Shown: piece after piece, positions 52,136-61,211 of the stretch
Layout: each line of letters opens with the position of its first letter
How positions within the stretch are numbered: the stretch's first letter is position 1
NCBI GenBank assembly: GCA_938034875.1
Contig: CALHND010000004.1
Coordinates: 62,001-126,000, forward strand
Reading direction: 5' to 3'
Source: an uncultured Clostridia bacterium
GTDB lineage: Bacteria; Bacillota; Clostridia; Oscillospirales; Acutalibacteraceae
Length of the DNA stretch: 64,000 nt
The notes under the pieces: model-generated
What the model was told of the DNA's origin: nothing
Databases searched by the model: none
What the model saw: the letters and a program-made list of their open reading frames with translations, nothing else
Made by a program: the position numbers and the translations under genes

Positions 52136-52930
52136 CTATATCATTTTATTTCTGAGAATATTATAAAAAGAGTCGTGTTTAATTTTTATAAAATCAGCAA
52201 AATGTTGTTCATCAATGCTAACAAATACCGTTTCATTTGAATTTAATTCAACACCGTTTTCTCCGTCAACGGTAAGATATATGAGTTCACCGTCATATCT
52301 CGGTTTTGCGGTAATTTCAAGTTTGCTGTTGCCGTTTAACACCAACGGGCGATCAAACAATGAATGTGCGCAAATAGGAGTGACAATCATTCCATTAACG
52401 CTTGGGTCTACAATTGGTCCTCCAGCAGACATTGAATAAGCGGTTGACCCCGTAGGCGTCGATATAATTATTCCATCAGCCTTTACATTAAGGAACGGCC
52501 GCCCGACATTGCTTACCGTAATGTCAATAACGCTTGATGCAGGCGTACGCTGAATCACCATGTCATTAAGTGCGACAAACTCTTTACCGGAATTTTTAAG
52601 AACTACTCTAATCATTCTTCTGCGTTCAATGATATAGTTATTATTAATTATATTGTCAATTAGTTGTGTTTCGCTTGGCTCAAGCTCTGCTAAGTATCCA
52701 AAATGGCCGCAATTAATTCCAATAATAAGTTTTTTAAAATTAGAAGCTAGTTTTGCTGCGTGTAGCATAGTGCCATCGCCGCCCACTGCAATTACTATAT
52801 CGCAATCGCTTATGTCAGCCGAGTCGTTGCTGTCAATTACGTAATATTCGCAATTTCTTGATACTAAAAATTTAATTAAATTGGAAACTGTTTCATCGTT
52901 TCCAATCATGCGGTATATTGCAAATCGCAT
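52136..52930 (-). CDS. nadK: NAD kinase
   Basis: A 264-residue NAD kinase that makes NADP from NAD and ATP or polyphosphate. ATG 52930 is used since AAGGAG is just upstream; a TTG frame seven codons earlier has no site. Motifs: VIAVGGDGTMLHAA (catalytic GGDG), NCGHFGYLAE, NDMVIQRTPAS and TPTGSTAYSMSAGGPIVDP. It lies between tlyA and argR, a frequent Clostridial order. Confidence 0.95.
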   Translation of the reverse strand: MRFAIYRMIGNDETVSNLIKFLVSRNCEYYVIDSNDSADISDCDIVIAVGGDGTMLHAAKLASNFKKLIIGINCGHFGYLAELEPSETQLIDNIINNNYIIERRRMIRVVLKNSGKEFVALNDMVIQRTPASSVIDITVSNVGRPFLNVKADGIIISTPTGSTAYSMSAGGPIVDPSVNGMIVTPICAHSLFDRPLVLNGNSKLEITAKPRYDGELIYLTVDGENGVELNSNETVFVSIDEQHFADFIKIKHDSFYNILRNKMI

Positions 52931-52934
52931 GACT

Positions 52935-53753
52935 TCACTCCTTTTTATCAAGGGATTCGTGAGATTTCAGTACAATCTCTTTTGCTGTCGTTGTAAGCCT
53001 GTTTTCAGCTAAACCATCGTTACAAATATGTACAAGATATTCAATGTTTCCTTGCGGTCCTTTTATGGGAGAATAATCAAGGTTAATTACTGATAATCCA
53101 CAATCATTTATAATAAACTGAACAATGTCGTCAACAACTCGTACATGTACATCTTTATCCCTTACTACGCCGTTTTTACCAACTTGTTCCCTACCCGCTT
53201 CAAACTGCGGTTTGATTAAGCAAACCGCATGGGAGTTATGGGCTAAAAGCGTTTTTAAAACCGGAATTATCAGTTTTAGTGAAATGAATGAAACATCCAC
53301 GCTTGCAAATCCAAGTTTATCAGGAATTATCTCGTCGGTAACATAACGAAAATTAGTGCGTTCAAGATTTATTACTCTTTCATCGCACCGCAGTTTCCAT
53401 GCAAGTTGACCGTAACCAACATCAACAGCATAAACCTTTTCTGCTCCATTTTGAAGCATACAATCTGTAAAGCCGCCCGTAGATGCTCCTATATCAGCAC
53501 AAATAAGCCCGTTTAACGATACACCAAAATTTTGCATAGCTTTTTCGAGCTTGAGTCCGCCCCTGCTGACATATTTTAGAGAATTATCTCTAACCTCAAG
53601 CTTGTCATCGGGTTTAATTGATGTACCGGGCTTATCTTGTTTTTGATTATTTACATAAACGCAACCTGCCATAATAAGAGCTTTGGCTTTTTCTCTGCTT
53701 TCGCAAAAACCTTGTTCAAAAACAGCGGTGTCTAACCTTAATTTTTCTTTCAA
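52935..53753 (-). CDS. TlyA-family rRNA 2'-O-methyltransferase
   Basis: A 272-residue protein with an N-terminal S4 RNA-binding domain (LDTAVFEQGFCESREKAKALIMAG) and a C-terminal FtsJ-type SAM domain: KYVSRGGLKLEKAMQNF, ADIGASTGGFTDCMLQNGA, DVSFISLKLIIPVL and IKPQFEAGREQVGK. Mycobacterial TlyA methylates cytidines in both rRNAs, and the Firmicute member (YqxC) lies in the same cluster. Despite the old name haemolysin, it is an RNA-modifying enzyme. The start is two bases after the dxs stop. Confidence 0.92.
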   Translation of the reverse strand: MKEKLRLDTAVFEQGFCESREKAKALIMAGCVYVNNQKQDKPGTSIKPDDKLEVRDNSLKYVSRGGLKLEKAMQNFGVSLNGLICADIGASTGGFTDCMLQNGAEKVYAVDVGYGQLAWKLRCDERVINLERTNFRYVTDEIIPDKLGFASVDVSFISLKLIIPVLKTLLAHNSHAVCLIKPQFEAGREQVGKNGVVRDKDVHVRVVDDIVQFIINDCGLSVINLDYSPIKGPQGNIEYLVHICNDGLAENRLTTTAKEIVLKSHESLDKKE

Positions 53754-53755
53754 AT

Positions 53756-55564
53756 TCAGTCCTCCGACATAATTTTAATCATGGATTCGTGGTCAAGTGA
53801 GTACTTTTTAAGTGCTGAATCAATCTCCGAGTGCGATACAAAGTCATTAATTGCAATATGCTTATACTTTCCTTCGTAACCCATTTCAAGCAGCTTTTCG
53901 CCTAAAATTTGACCGATTCCACCGTTTTTGATGCTTTCCTCAAAAAACACAATTTTTTTGAACGGCTTTAGTACATTTACTAGTTCTTCATCAACAATTA
54001 ATTGATTTAGTTTGCACACCGAGCAGCCAATTGTTGAAGCGGTGTTATATATATTTCCGTATGTGACGATTATACTGTCACTATCGTAGGCAGTTTCAAT
54101 GTGATATTTATTACCGTTAAATTTATTGATTGGGTTTTTAGGTTGAGTATCACGGGGATAGCGTATAGCACAAACGCCGTCACATTCGTATATTGCAGTT
54201 TTTAGCATTTCACGAAGTTCAAGAAAATTTGATGGAGCAAATATTGAAATACCGGGTATTTCGGATAAAAACGATACATCAAATAATCCGTTATGAGTTG
54301 CTCCGTCACGACCGACTATGCCAGCTCTGTCAATACAAAATACAATATGCTGCTTAATAATTGAACAGTCGTGTATAATTTGGTCAAACGCCCTCTGCAA
54401 AAATGATGAATAAACAGCGAAAACCGGCATCATACCGTTGCTGGCAAGTCCTGCGGCAAATGTTACAGCGTGCTGCTCTGCTATACCGACATCAAAGAAT
54501 CTGTTGCTGAATTTTTCGGAAAATTCAGCAAGTCCAGTACCGTCAGCCATTGCTGCCGTAACAGCACAAATTTTTTCGTCATTTTGCGCTAATTCGCATA
54601 AAACTTTGCCAAATTCATCGGAATATCCATGAGTAATTGCGTGATGTCCTGTTTCTGAATCAAAGCTTGAAATTCCGTGAAACTCCTCGGGACTTGTTTC
54701 AGCAAAATCGTAACCCTTACCCTTTTTGGTAACGGCATGTATAACAACAGGTTTTCCGTCAATTTCTTTTGCTGCACGCATAACTTCAATAAGATGAGTC
54801 AGATCATGCCCATCGACCGGGCCAAGATAATATAAACCGAGCGACTCAAACATATTTTGACTAAATATTGCATTTTTTATAGCATCCTTTGATTTTTCGA
54901 TAAGCTTAGCTGCTTTGCTACCAACCAAAGGAATATTTTTTATTTTATTTTTAACATTGGCTTTGGTGCTAATGTATGACGAACGTGTACGAACATCGGA
55001 TAAATATTTTGCAATAGCTCCGACATTTTCGGAAATTGACATTTTATTATCGTTTAAAATGATTATCATATTTTCTTTGGAACGACCAATATTATTAAGC
55101 GCTTCATATGCCATTCCGCCGGTAAGTGCACCGTCACCTATTACGCATACAACCCTGCCCTTTTTGTTTAAAAGCTTGTTGGCTTTAACAATTCCGAATC
55201 CGGCAGACAACGACGTGCTGCTATGTCCGGAAATAAACGGGTCATGTGGACTTTCGTTAGGATTCATGAAACCGGACAAACCGTTTTCTGTTCTGAGTGT
55301 AGAAAATTTATTATTTCTGCCGGTAAGAAGCTTGTGAACATAGCTTTGGTGACCTACATCAAATAATATCGAGTCTTGGGGTGAATTGAAAACACGGTGA
55401 ATTGCCACGGTGAGCTCAACAACTCCCAAATTTGAAGCTAAATGTCCGCCATTGTTAGACACAGTTGAAATAAGCTCGCCTCTTATTTCGTCACATAACA
55501 GAGGCAGCTTTGAAGAATCAAGTTTTTTTATATCCAACGGGGACGATATTTTTTCTAAATACAT
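53756..55564 (-). CDS. dxs: 1-deoxy-D-xylulose-5-phosphate synthase
   Basis: A 602-residue thiamine-diphosphate enzyme, first step of the MEP isoprenoid pathway (pyruvate plus glyceraldehyde 3-phosphate). Motifs: HLASNLGVVELTVAIHRVF, DVGHQSYVHKLLTGR, the cofactor motif GDGALTGGMAYEALNN, GPVDGHDL and the transketolase part AVTFAAGLASNGMMPVFAVYSSFLQRAFDQ. Slightly short at the C-terminus but complete. It is co-transcribed with ispA, giving the entry and chain-building steps together. Confidence 0.96.
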   Translation of the reverse strand: MYLEKISSPLDIKKLDSSKLPLLCDEIRGELISTVSNNGGHLASNLGVVELTVAIHRVFNSPQDSILFDVGHQSYVHKLLTGRNNKFSTLRTENGLSGFMNPNESPHDPFISGHSSTSLSAGFGIVKANKLLNKKGRVVCVIGDGALTGGMAYEALNNIGRSKENMIIILNDNKMSISENVGAIAKYLSDVRTRSSYISTKANVKNKIKNIPLVGSKAAKLIEKSKDAIKNAIFSQNMFESLGLYYLGPVDGHDLTHLIEVMRAAKEIDGKPVVIHAVTKKGKGYDFAETSPEEFHGISSFDSETGHHAITHGYSDEFGKVLCELAQNDEKICAVTAAMADGTGLAEFSEKFSNRFFDVGIAEQHAVTFAAGLASNGMMPVFAVYSSFLQRAFDQIIHDCSIIKQHIVFCIDRAGIVGRDGATHNGLFDVSFLSEIPGISIFAPSNFLELREMLKTAIYECDGVCAIRYPRDTQPKNPINKFNGNKYHIETAYDSDSIIVTYGNIYNTASTIGCSVCKLNQLIVDEELVNVLKPFKKIVFFEESIKNGGIGQILGEKLLEMGYEGKYKHIAINDFVSHSEIDSALKKYSLDHESMIKIMSED

Positions 55565-55580
55565 TATATTACCACTTTAA

Positions 55581-56459
55581 TTATTTTTTTCTTTGAGCAA
55601 GATAATCTGCAAGTTTACACAAATTTTCTGCTTTATCGCCAAACACTGAAATCGCGCTTTTTGCAGATTCTGTATATACTTCAACTTGCTTTTCGGCAGC
55701 TTCAAGTGACATTAAGGACACAAATGTATTTTTCATATTATTTGCATCGCTTCCAATCGGCTTGCCAAGCTCGGCCTCGTTGCCGATTACATCAAGAATA
55801 TCGTCACGAATTTGAAAAGCAAGTCCTATATTTTTTGCGTATTTTACGCATAAATCCGTATCTGATTTTGATGCGCCGCCAAAAATACAGCCCATTTTAA
55901 CTGCAGCTTCAATTAATTTGCCTGTTTTTAGTTTGTGTAATAAAGCCAGTTTATCAAGTGTAATTTGCTTATTTTCACTTTCTAAATCAATAACCTGACC
56001 GCCAACCATGCCTTCAAAACCGCAGCACTCAGCGAGTACAGATATTGATGAAACTATTTTTTCAGCTGGCATACCGCAATTAGCTAAAGTTGAAAAAGCA
56101 AGTGCCTGCAATCCGTCTCCTGCAAGCAAAGCAATATCTTCTGCGTATGCAACATGACACGATGGTCTACCGCGCCTAATATCATCATCATCCATACATG
56201 GTAAATCATCATGAATAAGAGAATATGTATGAATCATTTCAATAGCGACAGCAGCAGGAATTGCAGGTGTATAGTCACCGCAAAACATTTTGCAAAATTC
56301 TAAAACAAGTGCAGGCCGTAAACGTTTGCCGCCTGCACTAAGGCTGTATTTTGCTGCACTTATTACAGTTGAATATTCACAATTTTCACTTGGAATATAC
56401 TTTTCAATATTATCATTAAAAACTCTAGAATATTCACTTAGCATAGCTTCAGCGTTCAT
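55581..56459 (-). CDS. ispA: Farnesyl/geranylgeranyl diphosphate synthase
   Basis: A 292-residue trans-prenyl synthase. GGKRLRPALVLEF is the substrate-binding region; the two Asp-rich motifs are DDLPCMDDDDIRRG and QIRDDILDV, the second giving the DDxxD needed for metal-diphosphate binding. It condenses isopentenyl units into C15 or C20 chains for quinones, undecaprenyl carriers and others. Its start directly abuts the xseB stop. The exact chain length cannot be told. Confidence 0.94.
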   Translation of the reverse strand: MNAEAMLSEYSRVFNDNIEKYIPSENCEYSTVISAAKYSLSAGGKRLRPALVLEFCKMFCGDYTPAIPAAVAIEMIHTYSLIHDDLPCMDDDDIRRGRPSCHVAYAEDIALLAGDGLQALAFSTLANCGMPAEKIVSSISVLAECCGFEGMVGGQVIDLESENKQITLDKLALLHKLKTGKLIEAAVKMGCIFGGASKSDTDLCVKYAKNIGLAFQIRDDILDVIGNEAELGKPIGSDANNMKNTFVSLMSLEAAEKQVEVYTESAKSAISVFGDKAENLCKLADYLAQRKK

Positions 56460-56672
56460 TTATTCTTCATCTCCGCTTGTAATTTCACTTAACTTGCGTA
56501 TTTTAAGTTGTGCATCTGAAAGACGTTCATTACAGCTTTTTGCAATAGCAGTTCCTTCATCAAACAATGCCATTGACTGTTCAAGTTCACAGTCACCTTT
56601 TTCAAGAATTGAGACAATTTCCTCAAGTCTTGCAATCATTTCACTGAATTTTTTTTCAGACATTATTAACAC
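56460..56672 (-). CDS. xseB: Exodeoxyribonuclease VII small subunit
   Basis: A 70-residue helical protein with the XseB pattern: FSEMIARLEEIVSILEKGDCELEQSMALFDEGTAIAKSCNERLSDAQLKI. It joins several copies to one XseA to form the single-strand exonuclease. It overlaps xseA by seven bases, and ispA follows without a gap. Confidence 0.95.
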   Translation of the reverse strand: MLIMSEKKFSEMIARLEEIVSILEKGDCELEQSMALFDEGTAIAKSCNERLSDAQLKIRKLSEITSGDEE

Positions 56673-57880
56673 TCCTCAGAAATTGTTGTGACTGTGCAGC
56701 CGATTGTGCCATCAGATAATTTAATATCTATATTGTCACCGCAGTTTATTGAATTTACAGATTTAAGTGGCAGTTTATTTTTATAAGCCACTGAATATCC
56801 ACGCGCAATTGTAGCCAAAGGGCTCATTGCATCAAGTTTAGCGCAGTATGATGCGAAATTTTCCTTTTCGGACGACAAAATTGCGGAGTATGAATTTTTC
56901 ATATTAGAGATATGCATATCAAGATTATTTTTAAGCTTTTGGACAAAATTTTCGGGGTTTTTGAGAACATAATTATCCGCAGATAATTTAAGGCGAGAGG
57001 ATAATCTGTCAATATGATTACTGTACGAGGAAACAAGATTGCCTTCAACTCTAGACAACATAAATCGTACATCATTAATATCTGGTACGGCAAGCTCTGC
57101 TCCCGCCGAGGGAGTCGGAGCACGCAAATCCGATACAAAATCACATATTGTAAAATCAATTTCGTGCCCTACTGCCGAAATAACAGGTATATCTGAATCA
57201 TAAATTGCATGAGCAAGAGCTTCATCATTAAAAGCCCACAAATCCTCAATAGATCCGCCTCCGCGACCGATAATAATAACATCGGCGCATTGTTGTTCAT
57301 TAACCTCTATTACTGCATTGCGTAACTGCGAAGCGGCACCGTCACCTTGAACAAGAACAGGACACATAATAATTTCGGAACATGGAAATCTGCGTGTAAT
57401 TACATTGATTATATCCTGAACGGCAGCACCGGTTGGTGATGTAATTACTGCTATTTTTTCAGGGAAACGAGGAATCGGCTTTTTGTGATTTTCATCAAAT
57501 AGGCCTTCGTTTTTTAGTTTTTCAACCAGCTGTTCAAAAGCAATTTTTAATGCTCCTGCACCATCGGGCTGCATATCGTCAATATAAAATTGAAAACTTC
57601 CGTCGCGTTCAAAAAGTGAAGCTTTACCGCGGCAAATAACACGCATTCCGTTTTTTGGTTCAAATATAATTCTACTTGCATTTGAACGGAACATGACTGC
57701 CTTAATAGAGCATTTTTCATCTTTTAGTGTTAAATAAAAATGACCGGTTTTATAATGATTGGTGAAATTTGATATTTCTCCAACTACATAGATGTACGTC
57801 AAATATGGGTCATTATCAATCATGGATTTTACATAGTTATTTAGCTGTGAAACTGTATATGTGAGCATATCAGCGCCCAT
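56666..57880 (-). CDS. xseA: Exodeoxyribonuclease VII large subunit
   Basis: A 404-residue nuclease with an N-terminal OB fold (YTVSQLNNYVKSMIDNDPYLTYIYVVGEISNF) and a catalytic core with ITSPTGAAVQDIINVITRRFP, IIIGRGGGSIEDLWAFNDEALA and PVISAVGHEIDFTICDFVSDLRAPTPSAGAE, followed by a coiled-coil region that holds XseB. ATG 57880 has AAAGGAG nearby. It cuts single-stranded DNA in both directions. Overlaps the TsaD-like gene by eleven bases. Confidence 0.96.
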   Translation of the reverse strand: MGADMLTYTVSQLNNYVKSMIDNDPYLTYIYVVGEISNFTNHYKTGHFYLTLKDEKCSIKAVMFRSNASRIIFEPKNGMRVICRGKASLFERDGSFQFYIDDMQPDGAGALKIAFEQLVEKLKNEGLFDENHKKPIPRFPEKIAVITSPTGAAVQDIINVITRRFPCSEIIMCPVLVQGDGAASQLRNAVIEVNEQQCADVIIIGRGGGSIEDLWAFNDEALAHAIYDSDIPVISAVGHEIDFTICDFVSDLRAPTPSAGAELAVPDINDVRFMLSRVEGNLVSSYSNHIDRLSSRLKLSADNYVLKNPENFVQKLKNNLDMHISNMKNSYSAILSSEKENFASYCAKLDAMSPLATIARGYSVAYKNKLPLKSVNSINCGDNIDIKLSDGTIGCTVTTISEEC

Positions 57881-58805
57881 TTTGTTTCTCCTTTACTGAA
57901 GCTAAAACTGCAACTCCCGCAGCATTATCAGATGAAAATTCTGGTTGTGCAAAATAACAGTCGTATTTATTAGAAAGGCGTTCACGAATAATGGAATTAC
58001 ACATAACTCCGCCTGCATAAACTACAGGTAAGTTGCCATGTTTACTTAAAATTTCACTTGTCATTCTATCAACAGATGACATGATATAGGTAATTACATA
58101 TTTTGCAATATCTTTTTTATCTATGTCGTCATTAATCATTTTTATACATTTGTTTTCTACGCCGGAAAAACTGGGATTGAGCCCAGAAAATGACGGCGTT
58201 ATTTTATACTGGGCAGTGCTTTGTCTGGCAAGTTCATCAATGTATTTGCCACACGGAAACGGCAATCCGAGCATTACCCCGGCACGATCAACCGCTTGTC
58301 CGGCTTTTAAGTCAGACGACTTAGCGATAAGCTCGCATGAAATAATTTTTTCATAATCAGGTTTAACTATCAGCGCATCGCTTGTTCCGCCTGAAAAATG
58401 AAAAGCAAAAAATGTACTATCTAATAAATCAAGCCTGTTTGCTGAAAAAAGCGCAGCCGCAATATGACCACGCTGATGCGAAAACAAGTATAATGGTACA
58501 TCTAATGCACCTGCAATAGACTGGGCTACCGTTTGACCGACCATAAAGCATGGCATATAACTGCCGTCGTTATCACACGGTTTAACCGAAACCCCCACAG
58601 CAGTTATTCTTCCTTCTGTTTTATATGCCTCGTCAAGCAATTCCCGTATTTGCATTGTGTGATGAAACACAGCGTCGCTTTGGCGTATACCCTTTTCTCC
58701 TTGCGGAACGGGTAAAAGTTTTTTGAAACTGCGTACAGTATTATTATTTGAGTCATATAAAGCAACAGAGGTAGTATAGTTGCTAGTGTCAATACCTAAT
58801 ATCAT
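57870..58805 (-). CDS. Second, divergent TsaD/Kae1-family protein
   Basis: A 311-residue member of the ASKHA-fold Gcp/Kae1 family, distinct from the true tsaD at 42261. It opens MILGIDTSNYTTSVALYD; the metal pattern HxxxH is kept as HQRGH in FSHQRGHIAAALF; FHFSGGTSDAL stands for VVSGGHS (His lost), and YAGGVMCNSIIRERL for SGGVSANS. Length and position inside the nusB-xseA cluster are seen in many Clostridia, where it is often named peptidase M22. It is not a peptidase by these motifs. It may modify another RNA or metabolite or have a structural role. Confidence 0.85.
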   Translation of the reverse strand: MILGIDTSNYTTSVALYDSNNNTVRSFKKLLPVPQGEKGIRQSDAVFHHTMQIRELLDEAYKTEGRITAVGVSVKPCDNDGSYMPCFMVGQTVAQSIAGALDVPLYLFSHQRGHIAAALFSANRLDLLDSTFFAFHFSGGTSDALIVKPDYEKIISCELIAKSSDLKAGQAVDRAGVMLGLPFPCGKYIDELARQSTAQYKITPSFSGLNPSFSGVENKCIKMINDDIDKKDIAKYVITYIMSSVDRMTSEILSKHGNLPVVYAGGVMCNSIIRERLSNKYDCYFAQPEFSSDNAAGVAVLASVKEKQNGR

Positions 58806-59197
58806 GATTTGCTTCTGATAACAGAGCCGATTGTACCGTTTATAAAAGCGGGCTCGTCGTCATTACAGTATTTTTTTGCAAGTTCAACTGCTTCATTAGC
58901 TGCTACACTGTCAGGTGTATCATCACAAAAAAGCACTTCAAATAATGCAAGGCGGAGAATTGCCAGAGCTGTTTTGGATATGCGGTTCACGCTCCAACCT
59001 TTAAGATTTTTTTGAATATTTTCATCAATAACCTCGATATTATCAAACACACCGTTTATTAATTCGGTGGAAAACTTATTAAACTTAATTTCTTCGCACT
59101 CTTCAGACATTGCTATAAGCGCTTCTACCGGCTCATCATTGATTGATTTTTCAAAAATAACCGCAAATGCTTTTTCTCTTGCCTCGGTTCGTATCAT
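58802..59197 (-). CDS. nusB: Transcription antitermination factor NusB
   Basis: A 131-residue all-helical protein with the NusB pattern: REKAFAVIFEKS, FSTELINGVFDNIEVIDENI, W(S)VNRISKTALAILRLALFEVLF, and AANEAVELAKKYCNDDEPAFINGTIGSV. ATG 59197 is preferred to a GTG 12 bases earlier because AGGTG is nine bases upstream. It binds boxA RNA with S10 for rRNA antitermination. Overlaps the TsaD-like gene by four bases. Confidence 0.95.
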   Translation of the reverse strand: MIRTEAREKAFAVIFEKSINDEPVEALIAMSEECEEIKFNKFSTELINGVFDNIEVIDENIQKNLKGWSVNRISKTALAILRLALFEVLFCDDTPDSVAANEAVELAKKYCNDDEPAFINGTIGSVIRSKS

Positions 59198-59269
59198 ATA
59201 GTTATACACCTTTCAGAATTTATACAGTTATTATACATTGTATGCATAAAAAATGCAATACAGATGTAT

Positions 59270-59299
59270 AAAAAACAGCGGTGCGTTTTGCACCGCTGT
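59270..59299 (-). terminator. Terminator of the spoIIIA-asp23 unit
   Basis: On the - strand ACAGCGGTGC pairs with GCACCGCTGT around a short loop, then TTTTTTA. It separates the Asp23-family gene from nusB. Confidence 0.88.
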
Positions 59300-59304
59300 A
59301 AAAA

Positions 59305-59658
59305 TCACTCAGTTGCTGTTTTTTCGGGAATTTCAATGTCTACAACATGTATGTTGATTTTGGTTACTGCCTTACCGGTCATGTTTTGAATTGTTTGCTT
59401 AATGTTTTGCTGGGCATTCTCGCAAACTTTAATAATATCAGTACCCATTTTCAGCTTTATATAGGCATCAATATAAATTGCATTGTCATTAATTTTGACA
59501 TGAACGGATTTTGAAGATTTATCTTTAAAAAAGCCTCTAATGTCGGCTGGTTTTGATACCATATCGGCAATGCCGTCAACCTCAAGCGTAGCTGTTGCAA
59601 CCATTTTGGAAATAACGTCTTCGGAAATTACAATTCCCGTTTCATTCTTGTTTTCCAT
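59305..59658 (-). CDS. Asp23/Gls24-family envelope stress protein
   Basis: A 117-residue protein of the YqhY branch: GIVISEDVISKMVATATLEVDGIADMV, then VHVKINDNAIYIDAYIKLKMGTDIIKVCENAQQNIKQTIQNMTGKAVTKINIHV. In Firmicutes this gene sits between spoIIIAH and nusB, as here. Family members sit at the membrane and are linked to envelope stress or fatty acid synthesis control. AAGGAGG precedes the start. Confidence 0.93.
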   Translation of the reverse strand: MENKNETGIVISEDVISKMVATATLEVDGIADMVSKPADIRGFFKDKSSKSVHVKINDNAIYIDAYIKLKMGTDIIKVCENAQQNIKQTIQNMTGKAVTKINIHVVDIEIPEKTATE

Positions 59659-59715
59659 AAAAATTACCTCCTTTTTGAATATTATATCACAAAAACGAAG
59701 TAAAACAACTATTTT

Positions 59716-60252
59716 TTACTCAATAGTTATAATTTTAATGTTTTCGGCGGTAAAACCAGTTTGGTCACATACAATTTCATTAATTTGCATGGTCTGAGCA
59801 GATGTTAATTCTTTAGCATTTACAATAACATTAACATTTTTTTCATTTACAACAGCAATACATTTTTTAAAGCCTTTTGCTTTAACAAGTGTTTCAATGT
59901 TAGATTCCTTTTCCATATTGTTTATAATTATATTTTTATTTGTTTCCGCCTTCTGCTTTGCCTCGGTTGATGATTTTGCATTTTCAATTATATCATCCAT
60001 TTCAGCAATGGTTTCCTTACGAGATTTTTCGCGGTCAGCGGCGGTCTTTGTAAAATAATCTTCTTCTTTATTATCGGATACTGTTTTGTTTACATACATA
60101 GATTTACCCAAATTTGATTCATCGCGTGAACTTATATTATTTTGTGCATTGCCGCCTGAATATTGCCAATTTAAATATATTGCGGCGGCAAGCGCCAGAA
60201 TTAGCCCTGTCATAACGATCATTCGTTTATTAATAATAACTGATTTTCTCAT
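59716..60252 (-). CDS. spoIIIAH: Stage III sporulation protein SpoIIIAH
   Basis: A 178-residue single-pass membrane protein. ATG 60252 follows AAGGAG; an upstream extension of 21 codons has no binding site. Helix about residues 12-30 (MIVMTGLILALAAAIYLNW), a charged linker with coiled coil, and a C-terminal ring-building YscJ-like domain (about 110-178: GFKKCIAVVNEKNVNVIV). In the mother cell membrane it meets SpoIIQ of the forespore, forming the feeding channel. Last gene of the spoIIIA operon. Confidence 0.9.
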   Translation of the reverse strand: MRKSVIINKRMIVMTGLILALAAAIYLNWQYSGGNAQNNISSRDESNLGKSMYVNKTVSDNKEEDYFTKTAADREKSRKETIAEMDDIIENAKSSTEAKQKAETNKNIIINNMEKESNIETLVKAKGFKKCIAVVNEKNVNVIVNAKELTSAQTMQINEIVCDQTGFTAENIKIITIE

Positions 60253-60268
60253 AGCGGTCTCCTTTTTG

Positions 60269-60805
60269 TCAGAAAGCTGCTTCCGACACAAATATTTTAT
60301 TTTTACTAATATCAAGTGCAGCCATTACGGCAGATTTTATATTTTCGGATATATCTGTGCCGTTTCCACCGTAAATTATTACAACGCCGCGTATCGATGG
60401 TGCCAATGTCGTAACAACAAGCCCGTTTTCATTACCAGCCGAATCTTCGACAATTATGTATTTTTCGCTTGAATTGTCCTTCTTCTTGGTTGCTTCATCA
60501 CCCTCATTTGTATAATCATTTGATAGGTCTTTTTCATTTAGATATACATATTCATATGATGAATCAAGCGTAACTATTACTTGTACATTTTGATTACCGG
60601 TCATGGTTGATACTAAGTTTTTAATTTTTTCTTCCATACCTGCACAGTACTCTTGTTCTGAAAAAGCAGTTGTACGGGGCACATTCTCCTCTTTTGACTC
60701 GAAAGTACTTGAAAAAAATATTAGTAATATTCCTATTATTCCAATGGCAAAAATTATACCGCTTACTTTTTTATTTTTAAGTAGCTGTTTCAAACTGTTT
60801 TTCAT
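60269..60805 (-). CDS. spoIIIAG: Stage III sporulation protein SpoIIIAG
   Basis: A 178-residue protein with one N-terminal membrane helix (VSGIIFAIGIIGILLIFF) and an outer domain with MEEKIKNLVSTMTGNQNVQVIVTLDSSYEYVYL and LAPSIRGVVIIYGGNG. In Bacillus it builds a 30-fold ring of the secretion-like channel between mother cell and forespore. Overlaps spoIIIAF by 29 bases. Confidence 0.9.
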   Translation of the reverse strand: MKNSLKQLLKNKKVSGIIFAIGIIGILLIFFSSTFESKEENVPRTTAFSEQEYCAGMEEKIKNLVSTMTGNQNVQVIVTLDSSYEYVYLNEKDLSNDYTNEGDEATKKKDNSSEKYIIVEDSAGNENGLVVTTLAPSIRGVVIIYGGNGTDISENIKSAVMAALDISKNKIFVSEAAF

Positions 60806-61211
60806 CCTTAATCACCTTACTATCTATTCCGAATTTTTCAAATACAGCGTTTTTAATACTTGCTTCATTTCCTGTTGATATATAAATGATCGTTTCTGAC
60901 TCATTTATATTTACAATGCAGTTTGTGTTAAATGAAGCTTCAATATATTCTTTTATATCATCTTTAATAATTCCAAAAAGCTGATTTTGAGCATCATATT
61001 CTGTTGAATATGAATTATTCTGCTGATCGGTTGAAAATTCAAAATCACTACTGTTCTTTACAAAAACAGTTATGGTTACTATAACAATGATAACCTTTGT
61101 CATGAACATTAGATATTTGCGATATTTATTTTCCGGAAATATGATTGTAACAAGCGATACTAATAACATTGCTATAGCTATCATGCATAATGATTGTGTT
61201 AATCCGTTCAT
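60777..61211 (-). CDS. spoIIIAF: Stage III sporulation protein SpoIIIAF
   Basis: A 144-residue protein starting MNGLTQSLC at ATG 61211, four bases overlapping spoIIIAE; an upstream extension to 61271 is inside that gene. Two membrane helices (about 8-25 and 30-50) and a soluble domain with EYIEASFNTNCIVNINESETIIYI. It has the size, layout and position of SpoIIIAF. Confidence 0.86.
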   Translation of the reverse strand: MNGLTQSLCMIAIAMLLVSLVTIIFPENKYRKYLMFMTKVIIVIVTITVFVKNSSDFEFSTDQQNNSYSTEYDAQNQLFGIIKDDIKEYIEASFNTNCIVNINESETIIYISTGNEASIKNAVFEKFGIDSKVIKDEKQFETAT

